Part shown: positions 1 to 7,110 of the stretch, one piece after another | Numbering within the stretch: the stretch's first letter is position 1 | Layout: each line of letters opens with the position of its first letter | Assembly (NCBI GenBank): GCA_002697475.1 | Contig: NZVW01000097.1 | Location: 1-12,929 of the forward strand | Reading direction: 5' to 3' | DNA from: Aquimarina sp. | Lineage (GTDB): Bacteria; Bacteroidota; Bacteroidia; Flavobacteriales; Flavobacteriaceae | DNA: 12,929 nucleotides | Program-made: the position numbers and the translations under genes | The notes under the pieces: generated by a model | Told to the model about the DNA's origin: nothing | What the model saw: only the letters and a program-made list of their open reading frames with translations | Databases searched by the model: none

Positions 1-2
1 CT

Positions 3-320
3 TTTGAGCTTAAAAAAGGACTAAAACCAGGGTTTTTAAAAGGTGATATTTTACACTGGAATTACTTAACGTATAGCGAATTTAATCTCCAAACAGAAAA
101 ATTCTCATCCATTTCTGCCGAATCTTACTACAAAATGGGAAAGAAGGCTTCCTTATGGAAAATACTGTTCAATCCTACCTGGGCTTTTTTTAAAGCCTAT
201 TTTTTAAGACTTGGTTTCCTCGACGGACTTAATGGATTTATTATTAGCATCCAAACGGCTAATATTACTTTTCTGAAATACATTAAACTTAGAGAACTTC
301 ACAAAAAATCTAAACAGTAA
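3..320 (+). CDS. WaaE/KdtX-like family 2 glycosyltransferase, C-terminal part
   Basis: The reading frame is open from the window edge (first full codon at 3) to the TAA at 318-320, giving 105 visible residues; the N-terminal catalytic part lies outside the window. The visible segment has the typical tail of the LPS-core GT2 family: a GDILHWNY stretch, then residues like YYKMGKKASLWK, and then a hydrophobic, aromatic-rich end (AYFLRLGFLDGLNGF, TFLKYIKL). In WaaE/KdtX-like proteins this tail follows the GT-A domain and probably contacts the inner membrane. The role would be sugar transfer to the LPS core or a related surface glycan. This rests on resemblance of the tail only, because the nucleotide-sugar and DXD-type motifs are not visible. 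The ATG at 135 is internal, since coding-like sequence continues upstream. The gene is convergent with the next one, with 8 bases between the stop codons. Confidence 0.8.
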   Translation, partial: FELKKGLKPGFLKGDILHWNYLTYSEFNLQTEKFSSISAESYYKMGKKASLWKILFNPTWAFFKAYFLRLGFLDGLNGFIISIQTANITFLKYIKLRELHKKSKQ

Positions 321-328
321 AAAGCTCG

Positions 329-1348
329 TTAAGTATTAAAAAGACGATCTATCTTTTTTGAACAGTTTTGCCAAGTATAATCCAAAACTGTTTTTCTAAC
401 ATCTGTTTGTATTTCAAAAGCTTTTTCTATTAAAGGAATAACCTCTTTATATGTGGCATCAGTTCTAAATACATAACCATTTTCTCCTTGCCTTATCAGA
501 TCAGATGAAAAACCTGTATCAGATGCCACAGGAACACAATTGGACATCATAGCTTCTAATATAGGTACAGGACCTCCTTCCAGAAAAGAGGGGGAAACAA
601 AAACATCAATTTTATTATATAAATGAGGATAATTCTCATAGGGTTCGTTATTAAAATATGTAAAATTACTTAGTTTAGAAACTTCTGTAAAACGCTTGTC
701 ATTTTCCCAATTACGTCCTATTAGATAAAAATGTCTCTTAGGATGATTTTCTATGAGATCAAAAACTAAATCAGGATTCTTTCGATCACTATACGTAGAA
801 CAAAAACCTACTCCCCCAGTACCTCTTTCATGACCATAGAAAAATTCTGAGGAAGTTGCAATGTGCATAACTACCAATTTTTCTGGTTGTACACCAGCCT
901 CAATTAATTGACGTTTTACATCAGAATTTAGACATATGATGTAATCTGCAGCTTTATTAAAACACCATACCACGTGAGTTTTACTGTACTTTTTAGACCA
1001 GTTTGGATGCGTAAACATTACTACGTTTTTCCTCCCTACAATACTGGGTTTACTTCTAAGACATCTGCAGAAGTAATTTTGATAAATAAAATAGTAACCA
1101 TCAGCATCAGGTATATTACGAAGCTTATCATGATAGTGTATAGAAGCGTTCAATTCAGAATATTTAGAAAGACGTCTCACCTTTGCACCAAAAATCCAGT
1201 CTTTATCCTTTTGTCTGGCTATATATACTATATCCCTTACAGGGCTATTTTTATTCTTTTTTACAAACCAGGACCATATAATCGGAACGATATATTTCCA
1301 TTTGTGAACAAAAATAAAATATAAATTCTCCTTATAACTTGAACTCAT
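329..1348 (-). CDS. Glycosyltransferase, GT4-like (GT-B fold)
   Basis: This is a 339-residue protein with ATG at 1348-1346 and TAA at 331-329. The C-terminal half carries the GT4 signature: a GRNW turn near residues 211-214, then SPSFLEGGPVPILEAMMSNCVPVASDTG-like sequence at about 252-279, with the E-x7-E pair at E257 and E265 that contacts the sugar nucleotide in this family. The N-terminal acceptor domain is less conserved. A basic, aromatic stretch near residues 16-33 could be membrane-associated. It is the last gene of a minus-strand set with the kinase-like gene 37 bases upstream, which suggests co-transcription and a role in LPS core or surface polysaccharide assembly. The donor and acceptor sugars cannot be read from the sequence. 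The 3' end overlaps a hairpin that may terminate the opposing transcript. Confidence 0.85.
   Translation of the reverse strand: MSSSYKENLYFIFVHKWKYIVPIIWSWFVKKNKNSPVRDIVYIARQKDKDWIFGAKVRRLSKYSELNASIHYHDKLRNIPDADGYYFIYQNYFCRCLRSKPSIVGRKNVVMFTHPNWSKKYSKTHVVWCFNKAADYIICLNSDVKRQLIEAGVQPEKLVVMHIATSSEFFYGHERGTGGVGFCSTYSDRKNPDLVFDLIENHPKRHFYLIGRNWENDKRFTEVSKLSNFTYFNNEPYENYPHLYNKIDVFVSPSFLEGGPVPILEAMMSNCVPVASDTGFSSDLIRQGENGYVFRTDATYKEVIPLIEKAFEIQTDVRKTVLDYTWQNCSKKIDRLFNT
361..395 (+). terminator. Candidate intrinsic terminator for the upstream GT2 gene, inside the convergent gene
   Basis: The arms AACAGTTTTG (361-370) and CAAAACTGTT (383-392) are perfectly complementary over 10 bases, with a 12-base loop. 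On the plus strand the right arm runs into a T tract (391-395). It begins 40 bases after the stop of the plus-strand glycosyltransferase and lies within the last codons of the minus-strand GT4 gene. The minus strand has no T tract after the stem, so the terminator appears directional. The stem is A/T rich, so its strength is uncertain. Confidence 0.5.
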
Positions 1349-1385
1349 GGATATTAAACTTAAATATGGTAATCTAAATACTAAA

Positions 1386-2189
1386 TTAAATAGGACTTTT
1401 TGAAATTCGATTCTTGTACTTTTTCTTCCAGAAAAAAATTGTTTTTTTAATCCTGATCTTACGGTAATATTTATGTTGAAATCTTCTTGTATAGTTCCAC
1501 ATCAGATCAAAAACCTCCTTCTCATCTTCTCCGTAACAATGAGCATATTCATCACTCATAATTTCAATCATAAATTTATGAATTGTGAGCTTAGAAAAAT
1601 TCTTTACTCTGGTTTTGAAATTCATTTGGCCAAATACCATTCTGTTTAAATCAACCAGATAGAAATCATAGCCTTTATCTATTCTCTTTATCAAAGTATT
1701 TCCTGGAGAGTGATCTAAAAAATTAATCTGTTTCTTATGCAAAGAACAGGTAAAGCGAGTAAAAGCTCTAAGTATCTCTTCATGATCAGTAATATCAAAA
1801 TCAGTGGTTAGCTCCCTATAAGTCAGATCGGCTTCAACTAATAGGCTAACATAATAACTATCCTTTAATCCAACGATATCAAAATTTTCTTTGAATAAAA
1901 CTGGCGCCGGAGTTCCCACTCCTTTTTTCATTAGAGTAGAAGCATATTCATAAGATCTTTTAGCTTTACTTTTTCGAAAATATCGATAAGCTATTTTATT
2001 AATTAAATTGGGTTTTTTAAATGCTTTAATAACAATCTTTGTCCCATCAGTTAGCTCATGAATTGTCACTAGATTACGCCCTGATTGTAATACTCCATCC
2101 GAACCGACTTCTTTATTTCCTTTCAGGATTGATTCAATTTCATGGCTTAGATGACTAAACTCAGGATTTATTACTGTGTTTTTTTTCAT
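1386..2189 (-). CDS. Kdo/LPS core kinase-like protein (KdkA/WaaP/InaA type)
   Basis: This 267-residue protein has a degenerate protein-kinase-like fold of the lipopolysaccharide kinase group. Visible elements are a glycine-poor N-lobe ending in the lysine strand KIVIKAFK (K55 the likely ATP lysine), a possible helix-C glutamate at E81 (RSYEYA), the catalytic loop FLDHSPGNTL (157-166) with D159 and N164, and the metal-binding equivalent VDLNRM (D180). The usual histidine two residues before the catalytic Asp (H-x-D) is phenylalanine here. Catalytic Asp, Asn and the second Asp are kept, so activity is plausible. The expected reaction is ATP-dependent phosphorylation of Kdo or a heptose of the LPS inner core, on the cytoplasmic side. 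It sits between a methyltransferase (52-base gap) and a GT4 gene (37-base gap), which fits LPS core modification. The C-terminus is very basic (KKTIFFWKKKYKNR), suited to contact with anionic membrane or LPS. Whether Kdo is the true substrate is inferred. Confidence 0.8.
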   Translation of the reverse strand: MKKNTVINPEFSHLSHEIESILKGNKEVGSDGVLQSGRNLVTIHELTDGTKIVIKAFKKPNLINKIAYRYFRKSKAKRSYEYASTLMKKGVGTPAPVLFKENFDIVGLKDSYYVSLLVEADLTYRELTTDFDITDHEEILRAFTRFTCSLHKKQINFLDHSPGNTLIKRIDKGYDFYLVDLNRMVFGQMNFKTRVKNFSKLTIHKFMIEIMSDEYAHCYGEDEKEVFDLMWNYTRRFQHKYYRKIRIKKTIFFWKKKYKNRISKSPI

Positions 2190-2241
2190 AAAACTTTTAA
2201 AGATTTATCTCTTTCATAGGACAAATAAAAAACAAACTTAT

Positions 2242-2886
2242 TTATCTGAACTTTGCAACTGTTGCATATTGAGGAAATAATATGTCCATTTGGGTAAATA
2301 AAACTGGGATATTGTATAAGTACGGTCTTATAGATCTACTTTTATTTATCCCCTCCTGTAAAACCACAGTGTACCCCTGTTCTTTATACATACGCTTTAT
2401 ACTCTTATCTGTAAAAAAACGTAAATGAGTTCTGTCCATTACTCCATAATCTTCATACAGCCAGTCCTTCTTAAGCAACAATCTCATAAATGTATTATGG
2501 TATCTAACATTGGGAATGGAACTAATTACAATTCCATTAGGAGCCAACTTATATTTTATTTTATCGAGTACTTCATACGGGTCAACCAGATGCTCTAGCA
2601 CATCGTTAAAATAAATTACATCAAAATATCCATCCGGGAGTTCATCAATATAATTTTCGCAGGGCCCTGAAAATACTTTATCAATTTTGGATTTTGCAAC
2701 CTGAGCTTCTCTGTCCATATATTCAATTCCCCAAACCTCAGCATTATTTTGCTTTTTCAATACTTCTGCGAATGCCCCATTACCACACCCTATGTCTATT
2801 ATTTTTTTAGCATCTTCAGGTAAATATTTTAGCATTTCATACCTAATATTATCATAATAACCATCAGGTTTAGAAGCATAATCCAT
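2242..2886 (-). CDS. Class I SAM-dependent methyltransferase in glycan cluster (start corrected)
   Basis: The product is 214 residues from the ATG at 2886-2884. An in-frame ATG at 2961 would add 25 residues, but I prefer 2886 for two reasons. The protein then begins MDYASKPDGYYDN, where the conserved-looking part starts. Also, a good Bacteroidota promoter match on the minus strand (2908-2936) lies inside the extra segment. Motifs, numbered from the 2886 start: motif I IIDIGCGNG (29-37), acidic strand end GIEY (E55), post-motif FNDVLEHL (93-100) and RTHLRFFT (152-159), all typical of the Methyltransf_11/23 (UbiG-like) group. It would transfer a methyl group from SAM to an acceptor that I infer to be a sugar or lipid intermediate, because it leads an operon with a Kdo-kinase-like gene and a GT4 gene. 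The acceptor is not readable from the sequence. Confidence 0.82.
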   Translation of the reverse strand: MDYASKPDGYYDNIRYEMLKYLPEDAKKIIDIGCGNGAFAEVLKKQNNAEVWGIEYMDREAQVAKSKIDKVFSGPCENYIDELPDGYFDVIYFNDVLEHLVDPYEVLDKIKYKLAPNGIVISSIPNVRYHNTFMRLLLKKDWLYEDYGVMDRTHLRFFTDKSIKRMYKEQGYTVVLQEGINKSRSIRPYLYNIPVLFTQMDILFPQYATVAKFR

Positions 2887-2907
2887 ATCTATATTTTTTA
2901 ATAGCGG

Positions 2908-2936
2908 TAAAGATATTAATTCTACTGTAAAACAAA
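2908..2936 (-). promoter_or_regulatory. Bacteroidota-type promoter for the methyltransferase-kinase-GT4 unit
   Basis: Read on the minus strand, TTTG (2936-2933) is followed by a 17-base spacer and TATCTTTA (2915-2908). This matches the TTTG / TAnnTTTG consensus with one difference in the -7 box. Transcription would start about 15 bases before the ATG at 2886, leaving a short leader. Its position downstream of the alternative ATG at 2961 argues against that longer start. Confidence 0.55.
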
Positions 2937-2974
2937 AGAGAAAGTCAAACACATAGACCACACAACATTTATTG

Positions 2975-2982
2975 TATCTTTA
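2975..2982 (+). promoter_or_regulatory. Possible -7 box for the plus-strand GT2-GT4 pair
   Basis: TATCTTTA followed by C is the same nonamer (TATCTTTAC) that appears on the minus strand at 2915-2907. It lies 36 bases before the ATG at 3019. No TTG-type -33 element is visible at the expected distance, so the match is partial. The two boxes form a divergent promoter region between the two glycan units. Confidence 0.35.
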
Positions 2983-3018
2983 CGCCGCATACATTTTTCA
3001 TAACACAATCATTGCTTT

Positions 3019-3954
3019 ATGATAAAAGATATTTCCGTAATTATCTTAAACTATAATTCATCAGAGTATACTATAAATTGCATCAAGTCTATACAAGAAC
3101 AAACTTCAACCCAGAACAGTCTTGAATTCATTATAGTTGACAATGCCTCAAATTTAGAGGATTTCAATAATCTTAAGACCTTCATTGATAATAGCAACAT
3201 CCCTTCTATACAATTAACACGAAGCAGAATAAATACTGGATTTGGAACAGGAAATATGCAGGGAGTACAATTCGCCCAAGCTAAGTATTATGCATTTATC
3301 AATAATGATACGATACTACAGAATGATTGTTTAAGTATCACACGTGATTTTCTTGAAAAAAATGCGAAGGTAGCTATCTGTAGCCCTCAGCAATATGACG
3401 AAAACGGAAATGTGAAAAAATCGTTTGATCATTTTCTAACGCTTAGAAGAGAACTTTTTGGACGTAAAATTTTAGAAAAAACAAATCCAAAAAAGTATCT
3501 CAAAAGAAAAAAAGTATATGAACAACCTGTAAAAGTACAGAGTGTTCCCGGATCGTTTATGGTTATAAAAAGTGAAGCATTTGATAATGTAGGTGGTTTT
3601 GATACAAATATTTTTCTTTATTATGAAGAAACTGATTTATGCTATAGAATAGCAAAAAATAAAAACACCAGTAATGAGTGCTATCTAGTCCCAGAAGCAA
3701 AATATACCCATTTTACAGGAAAAAGCACAAAACCTGGAATACCTATAGCCAAAGAATTAAAAATATCGCTATTATATGTTCTTAAAAAGAATTCAGGCTA
3801 TCTGCATTATCTAATTTTGAGAACCTTTTTGACGTTAAAATTTCTTTTGAAAGCCCCTTTCAAAAAGAAAAATTTAGTTCTGTTCAATTTATTGGTTAAA
3901 GGAGCTCCTTTATCCGAATCTTTAAAACACAAACAAGTTATAGCTAAACAATAA
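3019..3954 (+). CDS. Family 2 glycosyltransferase, rhamnosyltransferase-like
   Basis: This 311-residue GT-A protein begins with the GT2 start strand ISVIILNYNSSEYT (5-18). It continues with the nucleotide-binding IIVDNAS (38-44), the metal-binding DXD-type loop as NND in FINNDT (93-98), the acceptor-side PGSFMVIK (177-184), and the catalytic region GGFDTNIFLYYEETDL (192-207), with the likely base in EETD (203-206). H231 (YTHFTGKS) fits the His that ligates metal in many GT2 enzymes. The arrangement resembles WbbL/rhamnosyltransferase-type enzymes (COG1216), which transfer a deoxysugar in O-antigen or core synthesis; the specific sugar is not determinable. The C-terminal region (about 246-311) is basic and partly hydrophobic, suggesting membrane association. 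The following GT4 gene starts one base after the stop, so the two are probably translationally coupled. Confidence 0.87.
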   Translation: MIKDISVIILNYNSSEYTINCIKSIQEQTSTQNSLEFIIVDNASNLEDFNNLKTFIDNSNIPSIQLTRSRINTGFGTGNMQGVQFAQAKYYAFINNDTILQNDCLSITRDFLEKNAKVAICSPQQYDENGNVKKSFDHFLTLRRELFGRKILEKTNPKKYLKRKKVYEQPVKVQSVPGSFMVIKSEAFDNVGGFDTNIFLYYEETDLCYRIAKNKNTSNECYLVPEAKYTHFTGKSTKPGIPIAKELKISLLYVLKKNSGYLHYLILRTFLTLKFLLKAPFKKKNLVLFNLLVKGAPLSESLKHKQVIAKQ

Positions 3955-3955
3955 T

Positions 3956-5074
3956 ATGCATATATTACATTTATCAGCTGTAAACAACTGGGGAGGCGGA
4001 GAAAATCATATCGAGAATTTATGCCAGGAACTTCAAATCTCCAATCCTGAGGTAAAAAACACAGTTTTCTGTATAAAAGATAAAGCATTTCATAAACGAT
4101 TACAGAAAACCAACATCAGTTATATTACCTCTAAATTAGGAGTAAAGTTTGATCCTAGATATTTCATCAAACTTGGGATGTTTTGTAAAAAACATAAAGT
4201 GGATATTATACACATACACGATACCAGTGCAATAGTACTAGCAATTCTGGCCGATAAGTTTTTTAATTTACCACCTTTTATTTTTAGTAAGAAAACATCT
4301 TTTCCAATTAAAGATCGAAAAAAAACACTTTTTAAATACAACTATCCGAAAATTAAAAAGATTCTTTGTGTCTCAGATGAAACAAAAAATGTGACTGCTC
4401 GAGCAATAGAAGACAAAAGTAAACTTATAACGATTTATCACGGCACAAATTTACATACTAAAAGCACAAAAACTGAATTTTTATTACGAGAGCATTTTAA
4501 TATCCCTTCGGATAAAACCATAATTGGTAATATCGCCAATCATATTAGAGCTAAACACCTGGATACCTGGGTTGACGTAGTAGATGAACTTATAAATCAT
4601 AGAAAAAGGGAAGACTTTTTTTTCATTCAGATAGGTACATTTACCGAAAGAACGGAAGACTTGTTAAACCGGGTTAATCAATTAAACCTAAAAGATCATA
4701 TGATTTTTATGGGATATACCCCAAATGCTTCTAATTTTATCCCACAGTTTGACATGACCTTAATAACCTCTCAAAGCGAAGGAATACCACAAGTGATTTA
4801 TGAATCCTTTTATCATAAAACACCTGTCATAAGTACTGATGTTGGTGGAATACCCGAGATCATAGAAGATGACGTTAATGGACTATTATCACCAATGCAT
4901 GACCCTAAGAGTTTATCTGATCATATTCTAAAACTGTCAGCAGACCCTGAATTAAAGCAACAATTCATAGAAATCAGTCATATGAAACTTTTAGAAAATT
5001 ACACTACGACCAACATGGCACAGCAGACTCTTAAAGTCTATAGGCAGATTGTCAAAAGTAAAGATGTAAAATAA
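3956..5074 (+). CDS. Glycosyltransferase family 4 (GT-B)
   Basis: This 372-residue GT-B protein starts HILHLSAVNNWGGGENHI, whose glycine loop (13-15) is where the acceptor domain of GT4 enzymes begins. HIHD follows at 86-89. In the C-terminal Rossmann domain there is IGNIANHIRAKHLD (190-203), a GT4-like start of the donor domain with a K/H pair, then TSQSEGIPQVIYESF (271-285) with E275 and E283 as the E-x7-E motif, and VISTDVGGIPEII (291-303). The role is transfer of a sugar from a nucleotide donor onto a growing LPS or polysaccharide chain at the cytoplasmic membrane face. It starts one base after the GT2 gene and ends 22 bases before the Sua5 gene, so read-through into the housekeeping genes downstream is possible. 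The sugar is not assigned. Confidence 0.87.
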   Translation: MHILHLSAVNNWGGGENHIENLCQELQISNPEVKNTVFCIKDKAFHKRLQKTNISYITSKLGVKFDPRYFIKLGMFCKKHKVDIIHIHDTSAIVLAILADKFFNLPPFIFSKKTSFPIKDRKKTLFKYNYPKIKKILCVSDETKNVTARAIEDKSKLITIYHGTNLHTKSTKTEFLLREHFNIPSDKTIIGNIANHIRAKHLDTWVDVVDELINHRKREDFFFIQIGTFTERTEDLLNRVNQLNLKDHMIFMGYTPNASNFIPQFDMTLITSQSEGIPQVIYESFYHKTPVISTDVGGIPEIIEDDVNGLLSPMHDPKSLSDHILKLSADPELKQQFIEISHMKLLENYTTTNMAQQTLKVYRQIVKSKDVK

Positions 5075-5096
5075 AATATCAATAAATACCAATCGC

Positions 5097-5666
5097 GTGA
5101 AAAAAGAAGATGAAGAAATAACAGCAGCTCTTGATGTCCTTAAAAAAGGAGGAATTATTCTATACCCCACAGATACGGTATGGAGCATTGGTTGTGACGC
5201 CTCTAATGGTGATGCAATCGATAAGATTTTTAAATTAAAACAGCGCGAGGAAGGTAAATCTATGATTTGTCTTGTAAGCGATTTTAAAATGTTACAGCAG
5301 TACGTGGAAGATGTCCCGGAGGTAGCCTATGATGTTCTAAAATATGCTAATAAGCCTACAACTATAATCTATGACAAGCCTATCCGTGTAGCCGAAAATA
5401 TCGTTGCAGAAGATGATACTTTAGCCATTAGAGTAGTAAGAAATGATTTTTGTAACAAACTAATAAGAAAGCTAAAAAGACCTTTGGTTGCGACATCTGC
5501 AAAAATTAATGGAAAAAATACTCCCAAAGCTTTCAAAGAAATTTCAAAGCCTATTTTGGAAGGCGTAGACTATGTCGTAAATTTGCCCGACAAAAATAAA
5601 AATGCCAAACCGTCGTCCATTATCAAAATAGGAAATGACAGTACGGTTAAGGTGATTAGGAAGTAA
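5097..5666 (+). CDS. L-threonylcarbamoyladenylate synthase (Sua5/YrdC/YciO family)
   Basis: This 189-residue protein makes threonylcarbamoyl-AMP from threonine, bicarbonate and ATP, the first step of t6A37 formation in ANN-decoding tRNAs. Visible family features are GGIILYPTDTVWSIGCDA (18-35), the basic KLKQR...KSMICLVSD block (46-62), LAIRVVRND (109-117), TSAKINGKNTP (133-143) in place of the more common TSANxSG form, and the terminal KPSSIIKI (171-178). The length suits the single-domain YrdC/TsaC form without the Sua5 C-terminal domain. The start must be GTG at 5097: upstream in-frame codons contain no ATG, and the nearby ATG at 5111 is in another frame. It precedes the tRNA nucleotidyltransferase gene by 8 bases, so two tRNA-maturation functions lie together. 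YciO-like paralogs share the fold, so the exact role is slightly uncertain. Confidence 0.88.
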   Translation: MKKEDEEITAALDVLKKGGIILYPTDTVWSIGCDASNGDAIDKIFKLKQREEGKSMICLVSDFKMLQQYVEDVPEVAYDVLKYANKPTTIIYDKPIRVAENIVAEDDTLAIRVVRNDFCNKLIRKLKRPLVATSAKINGKNTPKAFKEISKPILEGVDYVVNLPDKNKNAKPSSIIKIGNDSTVKVIRK

Positions 5667-5674
5667 ATGGATCC

Positions 5675-7108
5675 ATGTCTGAAGAGAACAAAAATTATAA
5701 AGAAGCTTTAACACAACCTATTTTTAAAACAATATCTCAGGCGGCAACTGAACTTGCTGTAGACACCTATATAATTGGTGGTTTTGTCAGAGATCACTTA
5801 TTACAAAGAGGTTCTGCAAAGGATATTGATGTCGTAGCAGTAGGTAGCGGTATAGAACTAGCAAAAAAAGTTGCTGACAAATTACCTAATAAACCTAAGG
5901 TGCAGATATTTAAAACCTATGGTACCGCAATGATAAAAACGGATTCCATAGAAATTGAGTTCGTGGGAGCTCGAAAAGAATCTTACAGTGAAGAAAGTAG
6001 AAATCCCTTGGTTGAAAATGGAAGCTTACAGGATGATCAAAATCGCAGAGATTTTACGATTAATGCTCTAGCACTAAGTTTGGACACTAAAAATTACGGA
6101 CAATTACTCGATCCCTTTAATGGATATGAAGATTTAAAATCTAAATTAATACGTACTCCTTTAGATCCTGACATCACGTATTCAGATGATCCATTAAGGA
6201 TGATGAGAGCTATACGTTTTGCTTCTCAATTACATTTTAAAATAGAAAAAAAGTCTTTAGAAGCCATTACAAGAAACAAAGAGCGAATCAACATCATAAC
6301 TAAGGAGCGTATTGTTGACGAATTAAACAAAATACTCCTCAGTGAAAAACCATCTATTGGGTTTAAGCTATTAGAAAAAACCGGTTTACTTCACTATATC
6401 TTACCAGAATTGATTGCCCTTAAAGGAATCGATGAAGTGGAAGGTCAAAGACACAAGGACAATTTCTTCCATACGCTTGAAGTTGTCGATAATATTGCTG
6501 AAAACACAGACGACCTTTGGCTAAGATGGGCCGCATTATTACATGATATAGGAAAAGCACCTACTAAGCGGTTTAGCAAAAAAGTAGGCTGGACATTTCA
6601 CGGTCACGAATTTGTAGGATCTAAGATGGTATATAAGCTGTTTAAAAGGCTTAAAATGCCACTCAATGACAAAATGAAATTTGTTCAAAAAATGGTCCTG
6701 ATGAGTTCCAGACCAATAGTCATTGCATCTGAGGTTACAGACTCAGCTGTAAGAAGACTTGTGTTTGATGCAGGAGATCATATTGAAGAATTAATGACCC
6801 TATGTGAAGCGGATATTACAACTAAGAATCCAACACGCTACAAAAAGTACCATAATAACTTTAAACTGGTACGTCAAAAAATGATTGAAGTAGAGGAACG
6901 TGATCGTATTCGCAATTTTCAACCCCCGGTAAGTGGTGAAGAAATTATGGAATCTTTTAACCTGAAGCCATCAAAAGAAATTGGGATTATAAAAGAGGCT
7001 ATTAAAGAAGCTATTCTTGAGGGAGAAATATTGAATGAACATCAAGCAGCTTTTAATTTTATGATTAAAAAGGGCCAGGAACTTGGTCTGAAACCGGTTA
7101 AAAAATAA
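5675..7108 (+). CDS. cca: CCA-adding-type tRNA nucleotidyltransferase with HD domain
   Basis: This 477-residue protein belongs to the class II polymerase-beta nucleotidyltransferase group. The head domain has IIGGFVRDHLL (33-43), with the DID catalytic pair at 50-52, and E94/E96 (IEIEFVGARKE) as the third acidic position. RRDFTINALAL (124-134) and the template-like DDPLRMMRAIRF (171-182) select ATP and CTP in this family. A C-terminal HD phosphohydrolase domain follows, with H266, HD at 290-291 and H309/H311. The enzyme adds or repairs the 3' CCA of tRNA. In some lineages close relatives act as poly(A) polymerase or only add A or CC, but the template arginine region looks intact. It is flanked by the t6A gene upstream (8 bases) and ctaA downstream (2 bases), in one transcription unit. 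The HD domain is typical of this bacterial subgroup. Confidence 0.9.
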   Translation: MSEENKNYKEALTQPIFKTISQAATELAVDTYIIGGFVRDHLLQRGSAKDIDVVAVGSGIELAKKVADKLPNKPKVQIFKTYGTAMIKTDSIEIEFVGARKESYSEESRNPLVENGSLQDDQNRRDFTINALALSLDTKNYGQLLDPFNGYEDLKSKLIRTPLDPDITYSDDPLRMMRAIRFASQLHFKIEKKSLEAITRNKERINIITKERIVDELNKILLSEKPSIGFKLLEKTGLLHYILPELIALKGIDEVEGQRHKDNFFHTLEVVDNIAENTDDLWLRWAALLHDIGKAPTKRFSKKVGWTFHGHEFVGSKMVYKLFKRLKMPLNDKMKFVQKMVLMSSRPIVIASEVTDSAVRRLVFDAGDHIEELMTLCEADITTKNPTRYKKYHNNFKLVRQKMIEVEERDRIRNFQPPVSGEEIMESFNLKPSKEIGIIKEAIKEAILEGEILNEHQAAFNFMIKKGQELGLKPVKK

Positions 7109-7110
7109 TT

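Noticed and set aside
338..358. A-run/T-run hairpin (AAAAAGA and TCTTTTT) near the stop of the minus-strand GT4 gene
   Set aside because: The stem is nearly all A-T, lies within coding sequence, and has no T tract after it on the minus strand. The hairpin at 361-395 is a better candidate for the plus strand.
974..1324. Open frame on the plus strand inside the minus-strand GT4 gene
   Set aside because: It lies wholly antisense to a gene with a clear E-x7-E motif, and its translation shows no family features.
3807..4341. Minus-strand open frames (3807-4088 and 4120-4341) across the plus-strand GT2/GT4 pair
   Set aside because: Both overlap well-supported glycosyltransferase coding sequence, and their translations look like shadow sequence with no motifs.
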